Positions 1-6,308 are shown, numbered from the stretch's first letter. The stretch is DNA of 9,232 bases from Bacillota bacterium (GCA_023425285.1 JAFACY010000020.1:1-9232), one strand, 5' to 3'. Translations and numbers: made by a program. The notes: generated from the sequence alone by a model not told the origin.

Positions 1-54
1 ACTAGACTTAGGATCTAGCGGGATACCGTGGGGGTTCGAGTCCCTTCATCCGCA
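1..54 (+). tRNA. tRNA-Leu(UAG), 3' part only
   Basis: This is the 3' part of a leucine tRNA cut by the window edge. The anticodon stem is bases 2-6 paired with 14-18, around the loop CTTAGGA (7-13), which gives anticodon TAG at 9-11. A long variable arm (19-29), typical of class II tRNAs, follows. The T stem is 30-34 paired with 42-46 around the loop TTCGAGT (35-41). The 3' acceptor strand CATCCGC (47-53) and discriminator A54 come next. CCA is not encoded, so a nucleotidyltransferase would add it. The 5' acceptor strand and D arm lie outside the window. Confidence 0.93.
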
Positions 55-62
55 CTGAAATT

Positions 63-99
63 ATCCGGTTAAAAAGATATCCTTTTTAACCGGATTTTT
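63..99 (+). terminator. Rho-independent terminator after tRNA-Leu
   Basis: A perfect 14-bp stem (63-76 with 82-95) around the 5-nt loop ATATC is followed by four T (96-99). It starts nine bases after the tRNA and most likely ends the tRNA transcript. Confidence 0.9.
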
Positions 100-104
100 A
101 TAAT
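99..104 (+). promoter_or_regulatory. Possible -10 box for the diguanylate cyclase
   Basis: A perfect TATAAT overlaps the terminator's T run. The matching -35 position (76-81) has no resemblance to TTGACA and falls inside the terminator hairpin. The alternative is that the gene is expressed by read-through from the tRNA transcript. It is listed because no other promoter fits between the terminator and the start codon. Confidence 0.25.
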
Positions 105-135
105 ATTTGCTTCTTGCTTGGGGAGGACATTAAAA

Positions 136-1647
136 TTGAATATTTATGTTTGGTTCATGCTTTTTTCAACTGTTGCTTCAGTTGTGTTGCTTATATATGC
201 CGTTACAAATAATAATTCGGAACGGTCATTTTTTATGATATTTATTTCTGTCTGTGCATTTTTGTTTTCGGCAGGCTATCTGATAGAAATTACATCTCCG
301 ACACTTGAGGCTGCTTTTACGGGTGTGCGGGTGCAGAAGATGGGTACTCCGTTTATTGTGATTTTAACCTATCTGTTTGTCAGAGATATCTATGGAGATA
401 AAAGGTTCAGCATTCGCAGACACTGCCTGATTTTTGCGTTGCCGGTATTCAATGTGGTCACTATTCAGGCGTTTCCTCTTATAAAGATTAACTACACTCA
501 CATTGAGTATTTCTGGAACGGTATGATTGCCAATTGTCAGGGATATCCGGGACCCGTAAGCCATATTGCAAACCTGTATAACCTTATATTTGTTTTTTTG
601 AGCATACATCGTATTTTGAAGCATATGAAAAGAGAAACAAAACAGCAGAAATATCAGAGTATCAGTTTGCTGGCAGCTATTTTGATTCCGTTCTTTGTTT
701 ATGTCTATCACACATTATCATACAATATTCTCAGACTGGATTTGAATCCATTTGCCGTTGCGGTTTCAAATGCACTGCTTTTATATTCTGTGCGTATTCA
801 TAATCTGTTAAATATTGTGCCGCTTGCCAGGGCCAGAGTTATTGAATCAATGGCTGATGCCTTCATCGTATGCGGTAAGGATTATACATTTTTAGATGCA
901 AACAGAGCGGCAAAGCAGTTGTTTCCGGAGTTGAATACACTGCCTCCCGGAGAAACCATGGAGCAGGTGAAGAGACTTGAAAGTGAAGGTGAGATGTGCC
1001 TTCAGATAGATGGCGAGATGCGTTTTTACAATATATCCAAGACACATATTATGCAAAACAGTAAAAGCAGTGCTATCTGTATTGTATTTCATGATATAAC
1101 CAATAAAGAAAATCAACTGAAAAAGCTGTATGGTAAAGCAACCTTTGATCCGTTGATGCATATTTTTAACAGAGCCACATTTTTTGAACGCTCAAATTAT
1201 ACGCTTAACGCAGATAAGTCAAAGGATCAGCCATTTGCCTTGCTGATGATTGATCTGGATCATTTCAAGTCAGTCAATGATACGTATGGTCACTCCTGTG
1301 GAGACGTTGTTTTAGAAACAATTGCTGTAATGATAAAAGGCCACTTCCGCAAAAATGATATAGTCGGACGCTATGGCGGAGAAGAAATCGTAGTTTTGCT
1401 GGAGGATATAACTGCCGACCAGATGATTAAAGTAGTTGAAAAGCTACGTAAGAATATTGAGACCACAATAATTCCGTGTCAGGAAAATGAGCTGCAGGTT
1501 ACGGTCAGCATAGGTATGGCACATTCTCCTGCGGGAAGGGTTCATTCCATCGAAGATATGCTGATTCAGGCTGATTCAGCAATGTACATGGCTAAGCAAA
1601 GAGGGCGTAATTGTGCCTGTATGTACGAAAATGTAAGCATCTTGTAA
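136..1647 (+). CDS. Membrane diguanylate cyclase, 7TM-PAS-GGDEF
   Basis: Predicted to condense two GTP into the second messenger c-di-GMP at the inner face of the membrane. About 503 aa. Residues 1-225 form several hydrophobic segments resembling the N-terminal 7TM sensor region of some histidine kinases. A PAS-like domain follows (about 234-325, ending HDIT), then GGDEF (about 334-503). The metal and substrate motif DLDHFKSVND is at 373-382. The active loop reads GGEEI (414-418) rather than GGEEF. An inhibitory I-site RKND (405-408) lies exactly five residues before it, so product feedback is likely. I chose the TTG start at 136 because GGGGAGG at 120-126 sits 9 nt upstream. A TTG at 118 would precede that ribosome binding site, and the first ATG (157) is too far from it. 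The ligand of the sensor is unknown. Confidence 0.9.
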   Translation: MNIYVWFMLFSTVASVVLLIYAVTNNNSERSFFMIFISVCAFLFSAGYLIEITSPTLEAAFTGVRVQKMGTPFIVILTYLFVRDIYGDKRFSIRRHCLIFALPVFNVVTIQAFPLIKINYTHIEYFWNGMIANCQGYPGPVSHIANLYNLIFVFLSIHRILKHMKRETKQQKYQSISLLAAILIPFFVYVYHTLSYNILRLDLNPFAVAVSNALLLYSVRIHNLLNIVPLARARVIESMADAFIVCGKDYTFLDANRAAKQLFPELNTLPPGETMEQVKRLESEGEMCLQIDGEMRFYNISKTHIMQNSKSSAICIVFHDITNKENQLKKLYGKATFDPLMHIFNRATFFERSNYTLNADKSKDQPFALLMIDLDHFKSVNDTYGHSCGDVVLETIAVMIKGHFRKNDIVGRYGGEEIVVLLEDITADQMIKVVEKLRKNIETTIIPCQENELQVTVSIGMAHSPAGRVHSIEDMLIQADSAMYMAKQRGRNCACMYENVSIL

Positions 1648-1655
1648 ATAATTTT

Positions 1656-1710
1656 CTCACAATGGGAAGTCCTGCTTCATAAGATAGACTATATTATGAA
1701 GTATTGTGAG
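1656..1710 (+). promoter_or_regulatory. Leader hairpin over the acetyltransferase RBS
   Basis: Two stacked perfect inverted repeats form one long hairpin: CTCACAAT (1656-1663) with ATTGTGAG (1703-1710), and CTTCATAA (1675-1682) with TTATGAAG (1694-1701). There is an 11-nt bulge (1664-1674) on the left and one base on the right. The outer right arm contains GAG of the Shine-Dalgarno GAGG (1708-1711), 7 nt before the ATG at 1719. Folding would partly hide the ribosome binding site. Whether it regulates translation is inference. Confidence 0.5.
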
Positions 1711-1718
1711 GCGATTCA

Positions 1719-2225
1719 ATGAATCATATTATCGAAACAAAAAGATTAATAATCAGGGAATTTGATGAAGATGACATTATGAGTCTGTATAGAATCGAAA
1801 GCAACAGAAAACTGCTGGAATTCATTCCATGGTATAAGCTGAGCACATTGAGCGAGTGCAGAAGACAGCTAAGTAAAATAATTGATAGCTACGGCAGAAG
1901 CAAGCTTAACAATTGGGCGGTTGCCCTTAAGGATACCGGAGAAATAATAGGAATAACTCAACTGACATATTCAAGTAAAATTAAAGCTGTAGAAATCGGA
2001 ACAAAGATTTTACCGGAATATTGGAGTAAGGGATATGCTTCGGAGTTAACGGAAGCAGTCATAGAATATGGACTATATAAATTAAATATAGGAGAAATCA
2101 TTGCCGTAACAGATATCAATAATACGGGAGCGATTAAATCTCTTGAGAAAAGCGGTATGAAGTTTAAAAAGTATGGATATTACAACGGCTCAGAATCAGT
2201 TTTTTATGCTGCGGAGAGAGAATAA
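1719..2225 (+). CDS. GNAT family N-acetyltransferase, RimJ/RimL-like
   Basis: A 168-aa single-domain acetyl-CoA-dependent N-acetyltransferase of ordinary length for the family. The N-terminus (ETKRLIIREFDEDDI, from residue 6) is typical of RimJ/RimL-like GNATs. The acetyl-CoA pyrophosphate-binding strand and loop is at about 91-118, with YWSKGYA at 101-107 taking the Q/RxxGxG/A role. The later segment DINNTGAIKSLEKSGM (132-147) matches the usual Asn-x-x-Ala/Ser...Lys-x-Gly pattern. The substrate, which could be a protein N-terminus, a small amine or an antibiotic, cannot be told. It starts 71 nt after the cyclase gene with no terminator between them, so it may share that transcript. No terminator follows it before the next promoter. 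Confidence 0.9.
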   Translation: MNHIIETKRLIIREFDEDDIMSLYRIESNRKLLEFIPWYKLSTLSECRRQLSKIIDSYGRSKLNNWAVALKDTGEIIGITQLTYSSKIKAVEIGTKILPEYWSKGYASELTEAVIEYGLYKLNIGEIIAVTDINNTGAIKSLEKSGMKFKKYGYYNGSESVFYAAERE

Positions 2226-2243
2226 AACATATCAAAATACTTA

Positions 2244-2272
2244 TTGACAAATTTAGACAGTCATGTTATTAT
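2244..2272 (+). promoter_or_regulatory. Sigma-A promoter for the riboswitch transcript
   Basis: TTGACA (2244-2249), a 17-bp spacer, then TATTAT (2267-2272). The predicted transcription start is near 2279, just before the riboswitch aptamer. Confidence 0.87.
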
Positions 2273-2282
2273 ATAGACAATT

Positions 2283-2363
2283 AAATAGGCAAAATTTCCT
2301 AAAGGAAATGACGCAAAGCTATAGGGTCTAAGCCGCAAAAGCGGTATGACAGCCAGTTGCTGT
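2283..2363 (+). promoter_or_regulatory. c-di-GMP-I (GEMM-I) riboswitch aptamer
   Basis: The aptamer shows the hallmarks of the GEMM-I class. AGGCAAA is at 2287-2293. A capped stem ATTTCC/GGAAAT (2294-2299 with 2304-2309) carries the loop TAAA. The invariant GACGCAAAGC is at 2310-2319, followed by AGGG. A second hairpin (CCGC/GCGG with loop AAAA) is flanked by TCTAAG (2327-2332) and TATGA (2345-2349), a variant of the 11-nt tetraloop receptor. The closing segment AGCCAG is at 2351-2356. It binds c-di-GMP by family knowledge. It sits between a strong promoter and a terminator ahead of a secreted-protein gene. Confidence 0.95.
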
Positions 2364-2388
2364 ACATGTGTACATTATTCGGATATAT

Positions 2389-2415
2389 GCTTTGCAATTT
2401 TGCAAAGCTTTTTTT
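2389..2415 (+). terminator. Riboswitch-controlled terminator
   Basis: The stem GCTTTGCA (2389-2396) pairs with TGCAAAGC (2401-2408) around the loop ATTT, followed by seven T (2409-2415). It lies between the aptamer and the transglutaminase-like gene and acts as the expression platform. Its rising arm GCTTTGC can pair instead with the identical GCAAAGC in the aptamer core (2313-2319). Ligand-folded aptamer should therefore favour the terminator. Confidence 0.9.
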
Positions 2416-2437
2416 GTTATCAGGGAGGGGATTACTA

Positions 2438-3307
2438 ATGAAAAAAATAAAAATAATCATATTCACACTTATATTAATATCAGCATTTTCATCTGTTGCT
2501 TACGGAGCAGATATTCGTAAGGGAACTAAATCAGAAATAGACGTTTCAAACGTAACTGATGGATATGTAAAGATTAAATATTTGAAGGAAACAACAAAGA
2601 AATTAAAGGTAATAATAGAAAAGGACTCAGTGCAATATACATACAATTTAAACAACAAGGGTGAATACGATACATATCCTCTTCAGTTAGGAGACGGAAA
2701 ATACAAAGTAAAAGTATTTGAAAATCTGAGTGATAACAAATATGCAACAATGCAAACCGTAGATATAGATGTAAAATTGAAGGATCAGAATGCTCCATTT
2801 TTAATATCAAGTCAGATGATAAGCTTTACCGAGGATTCGGAGACTTCAAAGAAAGCTAAAGAACTTGCGGACAACAAAGAAAATGATCTGGAAAAGGTTG
2901 AAGCCATATATGATTATGTAATATCCAATCTCACATATGATAATGACAAGGCAAAAAATGTTACAAGTGATTACCTGCCTGAAGTTGATGAAATTTTAAA
3001 AAACAACAAGGGTATATGCTACGATTATTCGTCGCTGATGGCAGCAATGCTTCGCTCAAATTCCATACCGACGAAACTGGTAACAGGATATTCGCAGAAT
3101 CTTAATGTATTCCACGCATGGAATGAAGTATATACAAAGGAAACAGGCTGGATAGCTTTAGACAAACTATACTTTGACGGCAAGGACTGGAAGCTGATGG
3201 ATTCCACCATTGCTTCCTCGGCAAAGCAGTCAAACAGCCCGAAGGTAATGGAATATACGAACAAACTTATTGATAGACAATATTACACAAAGAAATTTGA
3301 GTACTAA
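2438..3307 (+). CDS. Secreted transglutaminase-like protein
   Basis: A 289-aa exported protein with a transglutaminase-like (papain-fold) domain, a family that includes protein cross-linkers, peptidases and cell-wall enzymes. Residues 1-23 are a signal peptide (basic start, long hydrophobic core, AYG before the likely cut). No lipobox or sorting motif is seen. Residues 24-120 look like an extracellular beta-rich region. The catalytic domain spans about 140-260. Its triad is Cys194 in KGICYDYSS, His226 in VFHAWNEVY and Asp255 in WKLMDSTIA, all intact. The ATG at 2438 is preceded by AGGGAGGGG (2422-2430). The same frame stays open upstream, but an earlier start would have to be read through the riboswitch terminator, so it is rejected. 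Expression is probably under c-di-GMP control. The substrate is unknown. Confidence 0.9.
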   Translation: MKKIKIIIFTLILISAFSSVAYGADIRKGTKSEIDVSNVTDGYVKIKYLKETTKKLKVIIEKDSVQYTYNLNNKGEYDTYPLQLGDGKYKVKVFENLSDNKYATMQTVDIDVKLKDQNAPFLISSQMISFTEDSETSKKAKELADNKENDLEKVEAIYDYVISNLTYDNDKAKNVTSDYLPEVDEILKNNKGICYDYSSLMAAMLRSNSIPTKLVTGYSQNLNVFHAWNEVYTKETGWIALDKLYFDGKDWKLMDSTIASSAKQSNSPKVMEYTNKLIDRQYYTKKFEY

Positions 3308-3310
3308 TAT

Positions 3311-3342
3311 TAAAAGCCCCTCCTCCTCCTCGGGGGCTTTTA
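3311..3342. terminator. Bidirectional terminator between convergent genes
   Basis: The stem TAAAAGCCCC (3311-3320) pairs with GGGGCTTTTA (3333-3342). The flanking A and T runs give a U tract on either strand. It starts three bases after the transglutaminase-like stop codon and could also end the opposite pilus-like operon. The loop is the triplet run TCCTCCTCCTC. Confidence 0.85.
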
Positions 3343-3352
3343 TCATTCTGTC

Positions 3353-3416
3353 ATTCTGAACGTTAGTGAAGAATCTCATCTTTTGTCAAACAAGATCCTT
3401 CGCTAACGCTCAGGAT
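3353..3416. repeat. Palindromic intergenic repeat (REP/MITE-like)
   Basis: An imperfect 24-nt inverted repeat has arms 3353-3376 and 3393-3416, with only two mismatches and two G-T pairs. The loop is 3377-3392. The left arm reads ATTCTGAACGTTAGTGAAGA and onward. This resembles the ATTCTGAGCG...GAAGAATC type of palindrome that recurs between genes in many bacterial genomes. An extra copy of TCATTCTG sits just before it (3343-3350). Only one copy is in this window, so its dispersed nature is inferred from resemblance. Confidence 0.6.
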
Positions 3417-3423
3417 AAGCGAC

Positions 3424-3448
3424 CGACACCAAATTGAAATTTGGGTCG
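3424..3448. repeat. Short hairpin after pilT
   Basis: CGAC-CCAAAT pairs with the right half (3438-3448), leaving a bulged A at 3428 and a tight loop near 3435-3438. It lies five bases past the pilT stop codon on the minus strand. It has no T run, so it is not a standard terminator. It may protect the 3' end of the operon mRNA or belong to the adjacent repeat. Confidence 0.5.
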
Positions 3449-3453
3449 TCTGC

Positions 3454-4512
3454 TTACTTTAGCTTTTTCGATATCAGATCCGGGTCCATAGAATGCATTA
3501 TTGCATTTTCTTTATTTATCATACCATTTTTATACAGCTCCAATATGCTTGAATCCATTGATTTCATACCGTTTTCTTCGGAAGAATATATGACGCTGTT
3601 TAACTGATGTATTTTTGATTCTCTTATCAAATTTGAAATTGCATTGTTTGCTGTCATTATTTCAAAAGCGGGTACTCTTCCATTTTTAGGTGACTGAATG
3701 AGCTGTTGAGATATAACTGCCTGCAGCTGCATGGATAATTGAATTCTTATCTGCTGCTGTTGATTTGCAGGGAATACGTCAATTATTCTGTCAATGGTGT
3801 TTGCCGCACCGGTAGTGTGCAGGGTTGAAAGCACCAGATGACCCGTTTCCGCGGCAGTCAGGGCAATTTCAATTGTCTCAAGATCTCTCATTTCACCGAT
3901 CAGCAAAACATCCGGAGCCTGCCTCAGAGATGATCTCAGCGCCGAAATATAGCTTTTGGTGTCTGTTGAAATTTCTCTTTGGCTGACTATTGATTTTTTG
4001 TGTCTGTGTATAAACTCAATAGGATCCTCAAAGGTCATAATATGACAGTTTCTTTCGGCGTTTATCTTATCAATTATACAGGCGAGAGTTGTGGATTTTC
4101 CGCTGCCTGCGGGACCTGTTATTAAAATCAGCCCCTTTGTTTTTTTGTACATATTCATTACTGTGTCGGGAATTCCTAATTTATGAGGATCAGGCAACTG
4201 GAAGAATACCACCCTTATAACCGCGGCATAGGAATTGCGCTGCATATATGCACTTACTCTGAATCTCCCTAACTTAGGAATAGAAAATGAAAAGTCAACA
4301 TCACCCCTGGAATGAAGATCGTCCATGCTGTCGTTTTTAGCCAGCTTAAATATATCGTATATCATTACATACGATTCCTCTGCCGTAAGAGGAGAATCAT
4401 TAAATGAAACAATTTCACCCATTATTTTGTATGACAAGGGGCGTCCCGCAACTATAAAAATATCCGAAGCATTGTTTTCAATTGCATAATTAAATATGTC
4501 CATAATTTTCAT
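3454..4512 (-). CDS. pilT: PilT-type retraction ATPase
   Basis: A 352-aa hexameric secretion ATPase of the PilT family, which in type IV pili powers filament disassembly and twitching at the inner membrane. In order: Walker A GPAGSGKST (133-141), Asp box FEDPIEF (161-167), Walker B region VLLIGEMRD (202-210), His box STLHTT (229-234), and the C-terminal AISNLIRE (291-298). The last is close to the AIRNLIRE signature that marks PilT rather than the PilB extension ATPase. The length matches PilT. I chose the ATG at 4512 because it shares one base with the previous stop codon (TAATG) and has GGGAAGG 9 nt upstream. An ATG at 4530 would put that ribosome binding site inside the gene. It is the last gene of the operon. 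Confidence 0.93.
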   Translation of the reverse strand: MKIMDIFNYAIENNASDIFIVAGRPLSYKIMGEIVSFNDSPLTAEESYVMIYDIFKLAKNDSMDDLHSRGDVDFSFSIPKLGRFRVSAYMQRNSYAAVIRVVFFQLPDPHKLGIPDTVMNMYKKTKGLILITGPAGSGKSTTLACIIDKINAERNCHIMTFEDPIEFIHRHKKSIVSQREISTDTKSYISALRSSLRQAPDVLLIGEMRDLETIEIALTAAETGHLVLSTLHTTGAANTIDRIIDVFPANQQQQIRIQLSMQLQAVISQQLIQSPKNGRVPAFEIMTANNAISNLIRESKIHQLNSVIYSSEENGMKSMDSSILELYKNGMINKENAIMHSMDPDLISKKLK

Positions 4513-4997
4513 TATTCTATACCTTCCCATAAGTCAATAAATTTCTCTTCGTAAACAGGCAATTCAATATTTGCTAAGTTCCAGGTTACTATTTCGTATT
4601 CCGGGATATTTGTTTTATCGTTTGAAATCCTCAGAGTTACACATATCTTTTGATTCTTTTCTCCAAGAACCTCATAATATATTTTAAAATCATTTTTATC
4701 GCTGCTTATTATCTTTACATCACTTGTTTGTGATAGCATAGACGATAATATGTGATAGTAATCATTTGGGTCTCCTTGTGTCGCTTCAACCATAGTATCA
4801 AAAATCTCTGACAGTTTTTTTTCTGCATTTCCTTCGGCTGCATAATAATCGGAAGACATTTCCTGAGTTTTATTGACTAATTTTAAGTCGGAATAAGCAG
4901 TAGTAAATGACAATGTGGCAAAAATCGTAAGGCAAAGAACTACAAATATAACTATTACCAAGGTTCCGCCCATTCCCATAGATATATTATTTTTCAT
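4512..4997 (-). CDS. Minor pilin-like membrane protein (PilX-like layout)
   Basis: A 161-aa protein with a short N-terminus, one strongly hydrophobic helix (about 11-33), then a helical segment (SDYYAAEGNAEKKLSEIFDT) and a polar domain. That layout, and especially YYAAEGNAEKKL, resembles minor pilins of the PilX/GspK kind. The N-terminus reads MGMGGTLVI: there is a Gly before the hydrophobic stretch, but the usual glutamate at position +5 is absent. It overlaps the upstream gene by ATGA and the downstream pilT by one base, so it is translationally coupled to both. No family is recognised with certainty. A role as a minor filament subunit is inferred from context. Confidence 0.7.
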   Translation of the reverse strand: MKNNISMGMGGTLVIVIFVVLCLTIFATLSFTTAYSDLKLVNKTQEMSSDYYAAEGNAEKKLSEIFDTMVEATQGDPNDYYHILSSMLSQTSDVKIISSDKNDFKIYYEVLGEKNQKICVTLRISNDKTNIPEYEIVTWNLANIELPVYEEKFIDLWEGIE

Positions 4998-5494
4998 GAC
5001 AACCCCCGCTGATAGCCCGGGAAAAACTTACTCGTTTCAACAGCATATATGGATGGGCTGTCATTGTTTTTGTTTATGAAGGGATAGGGCTTAATCCTTT
5101 CGGCAACAAGCTCAATATCTGTCAATGTACCATTAGCGGTAAATTCATCGGATATACTTATCATAATCAAATATTCGTTATTGCCTTCTTCGCATAAATT
5201 CCAGTCTTTATCGTAAAAGTTAACATATGTGCTCACATTGTTTTCATTTTTTAAGAGCTGAAAGTTATTAAGCAGAAAATCTGTCACCTCGGCTGAGCTT
5301 TCAAGAGATTTGATTGTTTCTATATCTGATTGAATCAGATTTCCTGCAGTTACCTTATCATTTGCTTTCACCTGAGTAAATCTCGCCATGAAAAAGCAAT
5401 TCAGGCTTATTACACCGGCTATGGCAAAAATTAATACCGATAATATTATTTCAACCAAAGTTACTTCTAAATTAACGGAAAACTTATTTTTCAT
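4994..5494 (-). CDS. Prepilin-like protein with VTLVE N-terminal motif
   Basis: A 166-aa protein whose N-terminus closely resembles a type IV prepilin: VTLVEIILSVLIFAIAGV from residue 11, with the conserved glutamate at +5 (E15). The residue before the expected cut is Glu10 instead of Gly, and the leader is ten residues long. The rest is a soluble domain without recognisable motifs, rich in Asn and Glu. In layout it matches PilV/GspI-type minor pseudopilins. It has four-base ATGA overlaps with the genes on both sides, so it is part of a coupled operon. Whether a prepilin peptidase can process it is uncertain, because the glycine is normally needed. Confidence 0.75.
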   Translation of the reverse strand: MKNKFSVNLEVTLVEIILSVLIFAIAGVISLNCFFMARFTQVKANDKVTAGNLIQSDIETIKSLESSAEVTDFLLNNFQLLKNENNVSTYVNFYDKDWNLCEEGNNEYLIMISISDEFTANGTLTDIELVAERIKPYPFINKNNDSPSIYAVETSKFFPGYQRGLS

Positions 5495-5991
5495 ATCGCA
5501 CCCCGTGATTGACCGGAATTTACGTTTATTATCAATTCTGCATTATATTTATCGTATCCTGCCGTAAATTTATAAAGCTTGTTATTTAATCTTTCAATAG
5601 AAAAGCTGTCAACATCCATGATTTTCATGCCGTCATCAGGATTAAACGGGATGCCTTCACCCGCAAACAATTCATATAGTCCGCCATTATAAAAATAAAT
5701 CCATGTTTCATAATAATCCCCGTCGTACAATTCCCTTATTACTAAAGACTGAATATCACCTGAATTTTCAATACGTATGGAATTTTCCCTGTCTGCCTGT
5801 CTGACCTTGTTTGCTATGTAGGAAAGAGATACACGCTTTTCATAATTGTCCGATCTGTCTTCGTTTATACTTTCATATATTTTCTGACCGTGCAAAATTA
5901 TCATTACCGACATAACAACAATAATCAGAAATAACAGCATTATAAATATCAGTTGGAATGAAGACTGTTTGTTGTGATTTTGACTGAGCAT
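5491..5991 (-). CDS. Pilin-like membrane protein, possibly DUF4860
   Basis: A 166-aa protein with a short polar leader (MLSQNHNKQSS), one transmembrane helix (about 12-33), then YEKRVSLSYIANKVRQAD (about 51-68). The last segment recalls the helix of PilW/ComGF-type minor pseudopilins. The remainder alternates short strands (ETWIYFYNGGLYELF) as in a small beta domain. It has neither the Gly nor the Glu of a prepilin signal. The overall form reminds me of the DUF4860 family found in clostridial pilus-like clusters, but I could not test that. It starts one base after the previous stop (TAATATG) with AAGAAGGG upstream. Confidence 0.65.
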   Translation of the reverse strand: MLSQNHNKQSSFQLIFIMLLFLIIVVMSVMIILHGQKIYESINEDRSDNYEKRVSLSYIANKVRQADRENSIRIENSGDIQSLVIRELYDGDYYETWIYFYNGGLYELFAGEGIPFNPDDGMKIMDVDSFSIERLNNKLYKFTAGYDKYNAELIINVNSGQSRGAI

Positions 5992-5992
5992 A

Positions 5993-6295
5993 TTAATCCC
6001 TTCTTAATTTTAAGTATATTACCACTTCAGGCATTATGTTTGATGCGAAAACATCATAACTTATTGCATACTTCTCATGATCCACCATAAGTCCGTAGTT
6101 GTCTTCCATGTACTGTATATCGGGAGGATAGAACCCCTCTATGGAATAGGCCTGAACAGCACTTCTGATGATAGCATCCTCTAAAATATGTATGTTTTCA
6201 TTATCTCTTCGTATTTTTACGTTTTCAACAGATGTATAAAAGAAAAATAAAAATAATAATATAGTTGCAACTGCGGCGAAGCTGTGCCTTTTCAT
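5993..6295 (-). CDS. Small pseudopilin-like membrane protein
   Basis: A 100-aa protein with an N-terminal hydrophobic helix (about 6-22). It is followed by a helix and the segment IIRSAVQAYSIEGFYPPDIQ (43-62). That segment has the feel of the major pseudopilin/ComGC core, where a helix runs into a Tyr-Pro turn. It lacks both the prepilin cleavage glycine and the +5 glutamate. GGGAGGT follows directly after the pilC stop, so it is translated as part of the same mRNA. A structural role with the other small membrane proteins is likely from context. The family is not recognised. Confidence 0.65.
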   Translation of the reverse strand: MKRHSFAAVATILLFLFFFYTSVENVKIRRDNENIHILEDAIIRSAVQAYSIEGFYPPDIQYMEDNYGLMVDHEKYAISYDVFASNIMPEVVIYLKLRRD

Positions 6296-6308
6296 TTACT
6301 ACCTCCCG

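Noticed and set aside
364..711. Minus-strand open frame within the cyclase gene
   Set aside because: Shadow of the membrane region of the cyclase, with no ribosome binding site or recognisable domain.
2357..2437. 27-codon upstream extension of the transglutaminase-like gene
   Set aside because: It runs through the riboswitch terminator, has no ribosome binding site, and would place the signal peptide in the middle of the protein.
3321..3331. TCC triplet run in the terminator loop as an anti-Shine-Dalgarno decoy
   Set aside because: Short low-complexity run inside a terminator loop, with no evidence beyond resemblance.
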